From positions 1 through 64,000 of the forward strand of contig NZ_JASJEB010000007.1 in NCBI RefSeq assembly GCF_030064895.1: a stretch of DNA of 64,000 nt. The letters run 5' to 3'. This document shows positions 6,627 through 14,468 of this stretch, in pieces. The translations under genes were made by a program, and so were the position numbers. Every line of letters begins with the position of its first letter. Position 1 is the stretch's first letter. The notes under the pieces were generated by a model. That model was not told where the DNA came from. It was given only the letters and a program-made list of their open reading frames with translations, and searched no databases. The stretch is from Crocosphaera sp. Its GTDB lineage: Bacteria > Cyanobacteriota > Cyanobacteriia > Cyanobacteriales > Microcystaceae.

Positions 6627-9332
6627 TTACTTTCCTGTGAGGGTAAAAGCTGCCCAAAAATAAGGATGTTGAAAAGGAATATCTCTAAGACGTTTCAAGG
6701 CCCTATCTAGACGAAACTTCTCCTTTGATTCTAGTTTACTCAAATTCCATTTTTTAGCACGGTTTCTTAACTGTTCAGCAGTACGGGAACGCAACCATAT
6801 TTGAGCATTTTTCAAGGCAATCGCTTTATTGTTAGTGGTTTGTAGTTGATGGTAAAATTCATCAAAGAGGAATGCTGTGGCGATGGAGTTGACCTTCCAT
6901 TGACTAGCAATAACTGCTTTTGCGCCGGCTAAAAGGAACCCTGTAGGCAGTCCTAAATGTTCTTCTGTGGGTTGGGAAGCGTCCACTACACTGGTACAAC
7001 AAGCGGAAAGGATAACTAAGTCTGTGTGGGGTATATATAGGTCTGAGAAGATGGTATTTAGGGTGAGGTTGTCTGTGGTGTTACGGGACAACATTAGATA
7101 GGAGTGCAAAGGATTTTTGAAATTGTATTCTGCATGACCTGAAAAGTGCAAACAGTGATAGTTTTGTGCATTTTTTAAGATGTTTTCGATTGTTGCATTT
7201 TTTTCGTTTAAAGTTTGTTGTTGGTTAAAATTTTGATGTTGAGAAATACTGGCTATTTCTGCTTTAGCAAAAATTAAATCTTTATCTTCGGTTGGGTTTT
7301 CTATCGCTAATAAAGATTGTTGCGATCGCTGACGGTTTTGGCGGATTTTCCATACTTGCAAACTGGGAAAATAGCTGACAGAAAATTTATCTATGAGGCG
7401 TTTATTTTCTTTTTTATTAATCCAAAGTGCATGAATAGGAAATAAATGCAAGTAATTATGGGGAACGATAATTAGATGTTTAATGTTATCGGGAATGAAG
7501 TTCAATAGTTGATTAAATCTGAGAAAGATAGAAAGTTCATCAATGATATTATCTAAATCAGTTTTTGTCTTTTCAATGTCTTCTTGTTTATCTTTTGACT
7601 GAGAACTGAGATTATTGATCCAATTATCAGCAATACCTTCTAAGTTGATTGAAGATAAATCAACGGATAACGCATCAGGAATACGAGGAGATTCTACCCC
7701 AGGAAGAATTAACAGGGTAATTAGTTTATATTTGGTGAAGAAAAATTCTATGATTGCTGTATCTGAGGGCAATAGTTCTTGAACTTCTGAGTAATATAAT
7801 GGGGTTACTTTTGTTTTAGCAATGAACTCTGGTTCATGTTTAGCTACTTGCTGATATAACTTTTCTAAGTCTGCTTTAGCGTTATCCCATTGTTGAGAAA
7901 ATTGATTTAATTCTAGTTCTGGTAAACCTTCATTCAGTTTATTGGTATAAATATTGAGTGCCTTTTTTTCTATTCTTTTGGCTTCTTGTATCTTTTGAGA
8001 TAGTTCAGAGGAAACTGTATTAGGTAAGGGAATATCTTGTTTAGCGAGTCGTTCTACTAAATAACGATTTCTGAAAATTTCTGTATATAAAAACAGTCGT
8101 TTAAATTCTCGTTGTTTGAGAGCAAAAGTAATAATTCTTTGATAAGTATCTAAATAGCATTCTAATAAGGTGCGTCGGGTAAAAATATCCGTTCCTGTTT
8201 GCATTTTATCCAGACAAGCAAGAATGCGATGATAACAAAATTCAGCTTTTCGAGAGTCTTTGAGGGTAAAGTAATAATCAACCGTAGCTTGAACTCTGGT
8301 GATGTCTAAAAATAAGGATAATTCCTGTTCTTTATTTTGTTCTGAGTTGTGGTCAGGTGTATCTATTTTCTTTAAAATTTCATTGATTAGCCAACGAGTA
8401 TAAGTATCTTGATTATGTCGAATATTTCGGAGTTTTTCAATTAGTTTGATATTACCACTAGCAATTTTTTCTAGAGTTTTAGCAGCCAAAAGTCTGTAAT
8501 CTGAACTTTGAGTAGTATTTAATATTAGTTCTACCAGTACCTCTGTAGTTTCATTATTACTGGTGCGCAATAGTGCCACCAGAGGTTGAACATGAATAGC
8601 CACAGGGTTCCCAGGATCTATTTCCCCTAAACCTTCAACAGCTTGTCGAAGTATGTCCTCATTATTACTGGTGCGCAATAGTTCCACCAGAGCCTCTATA
8701 GCTAGAGGGTTGTCAGCACCTATTTTCCCTAAACTTTCAGCAGCTTGCCGAAGTATGTCCTCATTATTACTGGTGCGCAATAGTTCTACTAGAGCATCAA
8801 TAACCACAGGGTTGCCAGGATCTGTTTTCCCTAAACTTTCAGCAGCTTGCCGAAGTGTATACTCATCGTTACTGGTGCGCAATAGTTCTACTAGAGCATC
8901 AATAACCACAGGGTTGCCAGGATCTGTTTTCCCTAAACTCTTAGCAGCTTGCCGAAGTATGTCCTTATCGTTGCTGGTGCGCAGTAGTTCCACCAGAGCA
9001 TCAATAGCTACAGGGTTGCCAGAATCTATTTTCTCTAAACTCTCAGTAGCTTGCTGAAGTATGGACTTATTATTACTGGTGCGCAGTAGTTCCACCAGAG
9101 CATTAATAGCTATAGGGTTGCCAGGATCTATTTTCCCTAAACTCTCAGCAGCTTGCAGAAGTCTGTACTCATTGTTACTGGTGCGCAATAGTTCCACCAG
9201 AGCATCAATAGCTATAGGGTTGCCAGGATCTATTTTCCCTAAACTCTCAGCAGCTTGCAGAAGTCTGTACTCACTGTTACTGGTGCGCAATACTTCAACT
9301 AACCTTTTAATTTCTTGCTCTTGCTCTGACAT
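6627..9332 (-). CDS. HEAT-repeat CHAT-domain cysteine protease
   Basis: The protein has 901 residues. The N-terminal third (about 10-290) is eight near-identical 34-residue HEAT/PBS-lyase-type repeats ('VELLRTSNNE..LRQAAESLGKIDPGNP.AIDAL'). A helical linker, probably TPR-like, follows (about 330-540). The CHAT caspase-like domain spans about 550-901. The catalytic His is H733 in 'HFSGHAEYN' and the Cys is C778 in 'LVILSACCTSV', with the usual 'GLPTGFLLAGAKAVIASQW' after it. CHAT proteases act in programmed death and defence, for example the TPR-CHAT partner of type III-E CRISPR and the gasdermin-cleaving proteases. It is first in a three-gene operon ending in a two-helix membrane protein. The repeats probably form the sensor surface. 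Confidence 0.85.
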   Translation of the reverse strand: MSEQEQEIKRLVEVLRTSNSEYRLLQAAESLGKIDPGNPIAIDALVELLRTSNNEYRLLQAAESLGKIDPGNPIAINALVELLRTSNNKSILQQATESLEKIDSGNPVAIDALVELLRTSNDKDILRQAAKSLGKTDPGNPVVIDALVELLRTSNDEYTLRQAAESLGKTDPGNPVVIDALVELLRTSNNEDILRQAAESLGKIGADNPLAIEALVELLRTSNNEDILRQAVEGLGEIDPGNPVAIHVQPLVALLRTSNNETTEVLVELILNTTQSSDYRLLAAKTLEKIASGNIKLIEKLRNIRHNQDTYTRWLINEILKKIDTPDHNSEQNKEQELSLFLDITRVQATVDYYFTLKDSRKAEFCYHRILACLDKMQTGTDIFTRRTLLECYLDTYQRIITFALKQREFKRLFLYTEIFRNRYLVERLAKQDIPLPNTVSSELSQKIQEAKRIEKKALNIYTNKLNEGLPELELNQFSQQWDNAKADLEKLYQQVAKHEPEFIAKTKVTPLYYSEVQELLPSDTAIIEFFFTKYKLITLLILPGVESPRIPDALSVDLSSINLEGIADNWINNLSSQSKDKQEDIEKTKTDLDNIIDELSIFLRFNQLLNFIPDNIKHLIIVPHNYLHLFPIHALWINKKENKRLIDKFSVSYFPSLQVWKIRQNRQRSQQSLLAIENPTEDKDLIFAKAEIASISQHQNFNQQQTLNEKNATIENILKNAQNYHCLHFSGHAEYNFKNPLHSYLMLSRNTTDNLTLNTIFSDLYIPHTDLVILSACCTSVVDASQPTEEHLGLPTGFLLAGAKAVIASQWKVNSIATAFLFDEFYHQLQTTNNKAIALKNAQIWLRSRTAEQLRNRAKKWNLSKLESKEKFRLDRALKRLRDIPFQHPYFWAAFTLTGK
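8560..9295. repeat. Eight tandem 102-bp units encoding the HEAT repeats
   Basis: The anchor CTGGTGCGCA recurs eight times at a spacing of about 102 bases (one unit has six extra). The units are nearly identical at DNA level, including third codon positions, so the array expanded recently or is being homogenised. It lies wholly inside the CHAT protease gene and produces long open frames on the opposite strand that are shadows. Confidence 0.9.
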
Positions 9333-9413
9333 CTTAAAAAATCCGATCGCTTCTTTTTAACCACGCTAAAATAATTATAGACTTTCCCCCTTGAGAAGAA
9401 TTGAGAAATAATC

Positions 9414-9917
9414 ATGGAATCTTACGAAACTTGGTTTGAAAAAGGTCTAACCTTTCAACAACAGGGACAATATGAAGAATCTCTCAACTGTTTCCAAAAA
9501 ACCATCGAACTCAACGACAAATTTATCCCTGCTTGGATCTATCAAGGTATTTCCTTAGAAAAATTACAACGTTATAAAGCTGCTATTCTTTGTTACGACG
9601 AAGCCATAAAAATAAATCCCAACACTGCTGATCTTTGGTACAACAAAGGAACCATTTACTGCAAAATTAAACAGTATCATAACGCTTTAACTTGTTTTGA
9701 GAAAGTGCGTACCATTGAACCAGATCACGCTTTAGCTAGAACTGTACAAAGTTTAATTAGTGCTATTCCTTCCAAGTTCGATCCTTTGCCGAAAAAAGAT
9801 AAAAAATACAAGGATGATGAAGAGGAAAGAGCAGCAGAAGCAAAACTTTATTATCAGCGATCGCTTGAAGAAAAAGCTTATAAATTAAACAGTGGGGAAG
9901 CAGAAATTGATTATTAA
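9414..9917 (+). CDS. TPR-repeat protein
   Basis: This 167-residue protein is built of three TPR units from residue 4 to about 110 ('ETWFEKGLTFQQQGQYEESLNCF', 'IPAWIYQGISLEKLQRYKAAILCYDEA', 'ADLWYNKGTIYCKIKQYHNALTCFEKV') and has a charged C-terminal tail rich in Lys and Glu. TPRs bind other proteins. It is divergent from the CHAT operon with only about 80 bases between the starts, so the two may share a control region. No catalytic domain or signal peptide is seen. The partner is unknown. Confidence 0.75.
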   Translation: MESYETWFEKGLTFQQQGQYEESLNCFQKTIELNDKFIPAWIYQGISLEKLQRYKAAILCYDEAIKINPNTADLWYNKGTIYCKIKQYHNALTCFEKVRTIEPDHALARTVQSLISAIPSKFDPLPKKDKKYKDDEEERAAEAKLYYQRSLEEKAYKLNSGEAEIDY

Positions 9918-9967
9918 ATTAAAGTTAGGAGTTAACCCAACCCCATTAGTGTCAACTAGAGTAAACT

Positions 9968-10124
9968 GTCATTGCGAGGAGGCCAAACTTTTATTTGCAG
10001 CTTGTTTAAGACTTAATTCTGTCTCCGAAGCAATCTCTAAAACAACTAAAAAAATAGAGATTGCTTCGGGAGCATGATAAAGACAAATCAGTATCTAATA
10101 GTAATTAACCTCCCTCGCAATGAC
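9968..10124. repeat. MITE with GTCATTGCGAGG ends and a nested stem-loop
   Basis: A perfect 12-base terminal inverted repeat (9968-9979 and 10113-10124) flanks a second perfect 15-base inverted repeat (10025-10039 and 10055-10069, CCGAAGCAATCTCTA). The paired 'CATTGCGAGG' and 'GAAGCAATC' motifs are a palindromic repeat style I know from several bacterial phyla. A weaker relative (TTCCTCGTTCCTCGGAATGAC) follows at about 10165-10190. No gene is present between 9918 and 10310. An open frame across part of it is an accident of the repeat. Confidence 0.8.
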
Positions 10125-10223
10125 AATCATTCATTATTAATTATTAATTGTTAATTGTCGAAGAGATTCCTCGTTCCTCGGAATGACATAATTAGATGAG
10201 TTAGTTTTGCCCATTCTACTTCT

Positions 10224-10250
10224 GAACTCCGAACTCCGAACTCCGAACTC
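10224..10250. repeat. Heptanucleotide tandem repeat (GAACTCC)
   Basis: Nearly four copies of GAACTCC lie upstream of the caspase-like gene. Shorter copies of the same heptamer occur near 39502. Such short tandem repeats are common in cyanobacterial intergenic DNA. Confidence 0.8.
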
Positions 10251-10310
10251 AAGTTATTTAGGTTAAGCTAAGAGTCAACAAGTTTATCTTTCAGGTTTGT
10301 CTAAGTTAAT

Positions 10311-11654
10311 ATGAAAAATCATCAGAAAATTGCTATTGTTCTCTTATCCATAAGTTTAACCGGATTATTAGGAAAATCCTCATCTACAGGATCTCCTGCT
10401 AATCAATCTTTTCAAGGATGGTTTCTCAACTTAATACAAGATGGAGGAAGAAAACCCCCTCAACTACCCATTAAAACCTCCGCTATTTCCCGTTTTTTTA
10501 GCCAAGTAAATGATCAATCAAAAGAAGATTGTGAACCCAAAACATCAGAACCTAATTTTTTAGTAATTGCTGGTGGTGCAAGTCCCGAATCTAATGAAAT
10601 AGCTTTAGAAAAAAATGTCCTTTATTTCCAAAGAACCCTAAAAAATATGGGTTTTAACTCTCCATCAACCAGCATCTTCTTTGCCAATGGAAATAATGGA
10701 GAAGCGAGTATTCGTTATCTTGATCCGCAACGCCAACAACGCTTTAAAATTCCCAATATTCCTGATTTAGATGGTTCAGCAAATCTCAATAATATTAACA
10801 GTTGGATTGATAAAAATAATCAAAATAAAGAAGCGCATAAACCCATATTTCTCTATTTTACAGGTCATGGAATTCTCAATGAAAGAAACAGTGATAATAA
10901 TGCTTTAATGCTCTGGAATAATACCCCCGTAACCGTAGCAAAATTATCAAATACTCTCAATAAATTACCCCAAGATAGTCATATTGTTACCATGATGGCT
11001 CAATGTTTTTCAGGATCATTTGCCAATTATATTTATGAAAATGGTGACCCCAATAAACCCTTGACAAAACAGACGAGATGTGGATTTTTTGCTACTATTA
11101 AAACATTGCCATCTGTGGGTTGTACTCCTGAAGTTAATGAAGCAGATTATAAAGATTATAGTTCCAGTTTTTTTGCTGGATTAAGTGGAGTTAGTCGTAC
11201 AGGTCAAAAAGTTGCTTCTGCTGACTATAATAAGGATGGCAGAGTTAGTTATTCAGAAGCACATGGGTTTGCTAAAGTAGATGAAAAAACCACTGATTTA
11301 CCCGTATCTACCTCCGAAGTTTGGCTACAACAAAAAGCGAGTGAAGAAGATATTAACCAGTTGCTCGATATACCCATTATTGAACTAGAAAAAGTTGCTA
11401 ATCCTCAACAGAAATATGTCATTAATTCTTTAGTTAAAATATTGGGATTTAATAGCCAAAAATCTTATTTAGAAATATTAGAAACCATCAATCCTTATGA
11501 AAGAACAACCCAAGTAGAACAAGCTTATAGAGTTAGACTATTGATGGAACTATTAAACGTGAGAATGGAACAGAAAGTTAGGCAAAGTAATAATCCAGAA
11601 GAAATAGCTATTTTAGAACGTTTAATTAACTGTGAATCAAGCTCTTGGAAATAG
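10311..11654 (+). CDS. Exported C13/caspase-like cysteine peptidase
   Basis: This 447-residue protein starts with a hydrophobic helix (residues 6-22, 'KIAIVLLSISLTGLLG'), read as a signal peptide or anchor. The catalytic dyad is visible: H186 in 'IFLYFTGHG' and C232 in 'IVTMMAQCFSGSF', typical of legumain/C13 and caspase-fold peptidases. 'SADYNKDGRVSYSEAH' (about 304-320) fits an EF-hand calcium loop (D-x-N-x-D-G-x-V-S-x-x-E), which suggests calcium control. The C-terminal 130 residues are helical and unassigned. It lies 95 bases before the TIR gene on the same strand. Substrates are unknown. It differs from the intracellular CHAT protease in being exported. Confidence 0.75.
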   Translation: MKNHQKIAIVLLSISLTGLLGKSSSTGSPANQSFQGWFLNLIQDGGRKPPQLPIKTSAISRFFSQVNDQSKEDCEPKTSEPNFLVIAGGASPESNEIALEKNVLYFQRTLKNMGFNSPSTSIFFANGNNGEASIRYLDPQRQQRFKIPNIPDLDGSANLNNINSWIDKNNQNKEAHKPIFLYFTGHGILNERNSDNNALMLWNNTPVTVAKLSNTLNKLPQDSHIVTMMAQCFSGSFANYIYENGDPNKPLTKQTRCGFFATIKTLPSVGCTPEVNEADYKDYSSSFFAGLSGVSRTGQKVASADYNKDGRVSYSEAHGFAKVDEKTTDLPVSTSEVWLQQKASEEDINQLLDIPIIELEKVANPQQKYVINSLVKILGFNSQKSYLEILETINPYERTTQVEQAYRVRLLMELLNVRMEQKVRQSNNPEEIAILERLINCESSSWK

Positions 11655-11748
11655 ATATAATCTTGTCCATAAACTAAAGTTAGATTTTAAGCAACTTCTG
11701 ATGTTATTAGCTATACTATCTTAAGCAATAATCGTAATTAAAGCACAG

Positions 11749-12585
11749 ATGGATTTCAATGACATACCTTACGGCCCAGTCAAAATTATTGCTGGTCCAC
11801 ATATTGGAAGGATTGGTTACTATGATTGTGAGGAGATAGAATTCGATGACGATATTGACTGGTCATCTATGTCTGAGGAACAAGCTGAAACAGTAGAAGG
11901 CAAAGACGTTGCTATTGTCTACTTTGGTGATATGTTATTAACCTTAAATAGAGGTTATTATATGATCCCTTTTGAGCATATTCGTCTAGTGACGACAGAT
12001 GACTTGATGAAACGTAGAGAAGAGTTGTATAGATTATGTGGTGGATTTAAACCCATTGATAACCCTGAGTTAATTGTAGATGAATATGAACAGTTAGATT
12101 ATTGGGCAGAATTACATTATGTAGATTCAATTTTAGTTGATAGAATGATACAAGCAAGATATTCAAATAAAAAAAATGGTGCCAAGGTATTTATCTCTCA
12201 TTCATCCAAGGATAAAAAAGTTGCGATCTGGATATCAACTGATTTAACAAATGCTGGACATACTCCTTGGTTTGATCAATGGGATATAACTGTTGGAGAA
12301 AGTATACCTCAAAAAATATCTGAAGGAGTTACAGAAGCTAATTTTGTTATTGTACTTTTATCAGAACATTCAGTTAACTCTAATTGGGTAGAACGAGAAT
12401 GGCAAACTAAATATTGGGATGAAGTGCAAAAAGGAACAATTCAGGTTCTTCCAGTTCTTTTAGAAGATTGTGAAATACCAGCTTTATTAAAAACTAAACG
12501 ATATGCAGATTTACGCCATGATTATAACAATGGCTTTCAAGACATTTTAATTGCTATTGATCGATTACAAGAAAAAGAGAGTTAA
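11749..12585 (+). CDS. TIR-domain protein with N-terminal beta-barrel-like domain
   Basis: In this 278-residue protein, residues about 144-278 form a TIR domain: 'AKVFISHSSKDKKVAIWISTDL' (box 1), 'PWFDQWDITVGESIP' (BB loop), and 'SVNSNWVEREWQTKYWDE', where E217, four residues after the Trp, is the expected NAD-cleaving glutamate. The first 140 residues are not a known sensor. 'GPVKIIAGPHIGRIGYYD...DVAIVYFGD' resembles a KOW/SH3-like barrel. Bacterial TIR proteins commonly deplete NAD or make signalling nucleotides in antiphage defence. No partner gene is obvious apart from the neighbouring caspase-like peptidase. Whether it is active is inference. Confidence 0.85.
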   Translation: MDFNDIPYGPVKIIAGPHIGRIGYYDCEEIEFDDDIDWSSMSEEQAETVEGKDVAIVYFGDMLLTLNRGYYMIPFEHIRLVTTDDLMKRREELYRLCGGFKPIDNPELIVDEYEQLDYWAELHYVDSILVDRMIQARYSNKKNGAKVFISHSSKDKKVAIWISTDLTNAGHTPWFDQWDITVGESIPQKISEGVTEANFVIVLLSEHSVNSNWVEREWQTKYWDEVQKGTIQVLPVLLEDCEIPALLKTKRYADLRHDYNNGFQDILIAIDRLQEKES

Positions 12586-12681
12586 TTATCTGAAAAAGAT
12601 TAAACTTGGCTTCAAATCGTTATAGATATTGATCTTCATCCTCTTTTTTAAAAAAAGTTGCTCACCTATAAATAAAGATAA

Positions 12682-13656
12682 TTATTGGTTCAACCAACTT
12701 CTTAAATCTTCTACATTTGCAAAATCAAAAATAGCTTCTCCTAAAGCTTCAATTTCCTCAATTTCTAAACCTTGAATCTGCATTTTTATTTCAGGGTTAA
12801 TTGCACCTAATTTCCGTTCAATTAAACGAATTACTAGGTTCTTTTCTCTAGTAATACCCTGTTCAATACCCTGTTCAATACCCCGTTCAATACCTTGTTC
12901 AATACCCTGTTCAATACCTTGTTCAATACCTTGCTCAATACCTTGTTGCATCCAACTGGTAACAATTTGCATAACGTCCTCCTGTTCTTGGGGTAGAAAA
13001 GTGTTTAATTCAGATTGAAAAATGTTTTCTTCTACTGGATTTAAAGTTAGATAAGTATCAATAAATCCAGAAATTAATTGCATTCTAGCTGGATCTAGTT
13101 TTAAAGTTACTAATAACCTTAAACATTGCGCTTTGACTTTAGCACGATCTTGAGCCGCTATTTTCATTTTAGCCATTAATGCTGATGCAACTGGATTAGC
13201 TTGATTAATAAAATCTCGCCAATTTAATTGATTAAGCTGCACCACACGGTAGTTAAAGTTTAACACTTCTAAATCAGGAAATTCAACCTTGTATTGACTG
13301 TCTGCTTCTTTTTGAGGATAATCATAAGAGAAGACAACAATAGGATAAATAGGTAAAGCAAACTTTTCATGAAGACGAGCAAAATAAGAAAACATTCGTC
13401 GATTAAAGTTACTTTGTGAACTAGACTGTGCTTCAATATGAATTAAGAAAAAAGAAGGCTTATTTTTAAAATTAACTTGAGCAATTAAATCAGTCTCATA
13501 TTTGTCTCCTTCAGTAACATCCGTGAAAATTTCTTTATCCAAAAACTTGATAGAAGTCCCATCAAAATAGGTCATAACTTGGGGGAAAAATAAATCGATA
13601 AATTCAACAAAAAAGGTTGAAAGTAATTCCTTAAATAAGTGATCGTGATCAATCAT
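12682..13656 (-). CDS. Rpn-like PD-(D/E)XK nuclease with DUF4351 tail
   Basis: This 324-residue protein has 'DHLFKELLSTFFVEFIDLFFP' at the start and 'ETDLIAQV...FLIHIEAQSS' at about 52-75, giving the D...E-x-Q pattern of the Rpn/transposase-31 nuclease fold. A Gln/Glu/Gly/Ile segment with about seven copies of the four-residue unit GIEQ lies at about 240-265. The C-terminal 50 residues match DUF4351 ('LVIRLIERKLGAI...EALGEAIFDFANVEDLRSWL'). Such proteins are abundant in cyanobacteria and are linked to DNA cleavage or recombination. It follows the histidine phosphatase gene after five bases. The GIEQ copy number is likely variable. Confidence 0.8.
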   Translation of the reverse strand: MIDHDHLFKELLSTFFVEFIDLFFPQVMTYFDGTSIKFLDKEIFTDVTEGDKYETDLIAQVNFKNKPSFFLIHIEAQSSSQSNFNRRMFSYFARLHEKFALPIYPIVVFSYDYPQKEADSQYKVEFPDLEVLNFNYRVVQLNQLNWRDFINQANPVASALMAKMKIAAQDRAKVKAQCLRLLVTLKLDPARMQLISGFIDTYLTLNPVEENIFQSELNTFLPQEQEDVMQIVTSWMQQGIEQGIEQGIEQGIEQGIERGIEQGIEQGITREKNLVIRLIERKLGAINPEIKMQIQGLEIEEIEALGEAIFDFANVEDLRSWLNQ

Positions 13657-13661
13657 TCTTT

Positions 13662-14300
13662 TTAAATCCCTGTACGATCTTGTAATTCTTGACTCATATA
13701 ACAGCGATCGCCTAACTTTTTCAACAGAGGACCATGTAACCCAAATTGAACCATACTCACCGATGCTGGTAAAATATCAATACGGTCACGATAGCAACCT
13801 AAATCAATGCCTAATAAATGACATAAAATAATTCTAATAGTAGTTTTATGAGAGACAACTAAAACGTTTCCATCGGGATAGTTTGCCTCAATTTCTGATA
13901 TAATCAACATCGCACGACTTCCCACCTGTACAGCAGTTTCTCCATCAGAAGGAGGATTCCAAGCAGGTTCAGTCATCCAATTAATATAGTCCTCTAAATA
14001 ATGCTCTTTAACCCAGTCACGGGTGCGATTTTCCCATTGACCAAAATTCATTTCTTTGATTCCATCTTTAAGCTGCATTTCCATCCCTACTGCCTCACAA
14101 AGAGGTGTTGCAGTGGCAATAGTCCGCTTCATGGGACTAACATAAATTCCAGACCAATCAATAGATTTGTAACTATCAGCAAACGCTTGGGCCATTTCCT
14201 TTCCTTGGGGAGTCAAATCAGGATTAAGAATCCCACAAAAACTATCATTGAGACTATTTTCTGTTTCTCCGTGACGCAAAAAATATAAAGTTAAACTCAT
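13662..14300 (-). CDS. Histidine phosphatase family protein (phosphoglycerate mutase-like)
   Basis: This 212-residue protein has the catalytic 'LYFLRHGETENS' at residues 5-16, where the His accepts phosphate. It also has 'YVSPMKRTIATATP', the acidic 'EMNFGQWENRT' and the second histidine in 'VLVVSHKTTIRIILCHLLG'. This is the general phosphatase branch, including alpha-ribazole and sugar-phosphate phosphatases, and not a cofactor-dependent glycolytic mutase. The substrate cannot be read from sequence. It is followed at five bases by the Rpn-like gene, probably by chance rather than function. Confidence 0.88.
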   Translation of the reverse strand: MSLTLYFLRHGETENSLNDSFCGILNPDLTPQGKEMAQAFADSYKSIDWSGIYVSPMKRTIATATPLCEAVGMEMQLKDGIKEMNFGQWENRTRDWVKEHYLEDYINWMTEPAWNPPSDGETAVQVGSRAMLIISEIEANYPDGNVLVVSHKTTIRIILCHLLGIDLGCYRDRIDILPASVSMVQFGLHGPLLKKLGDRCYMSQELQDRTGI

Positions 14301-14468
14301 AACAATCCTCCTTAATTTTCCTAGATAAAATAATTTTTACTACCATGAATAATAGTAATCAAATCTAAGATAGAATTGATGTATGCTATGTTACTTAAAA
14401 TAACCATTAACTGCTAAAGTAAGCAATATCTACCTTAACCTAAAAAGATAACCAACGATTCTAATTTA

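Noticed and set aside
8653-9360. Two long plus-strand open frames opposite the CHAT gene
   Set aside because: They mirror the 102-bp HEAT repeat units and are shadows of the real gene.
9892-10077. 61-codon open frame after the TPR gene
   Set aside because: It reads through the inverted repeat of the GTCATTGCGAGG MITE.
10223-10251. CRISPR-like repeats
   Set aside because: The units are contiguous heptamers without spacers.
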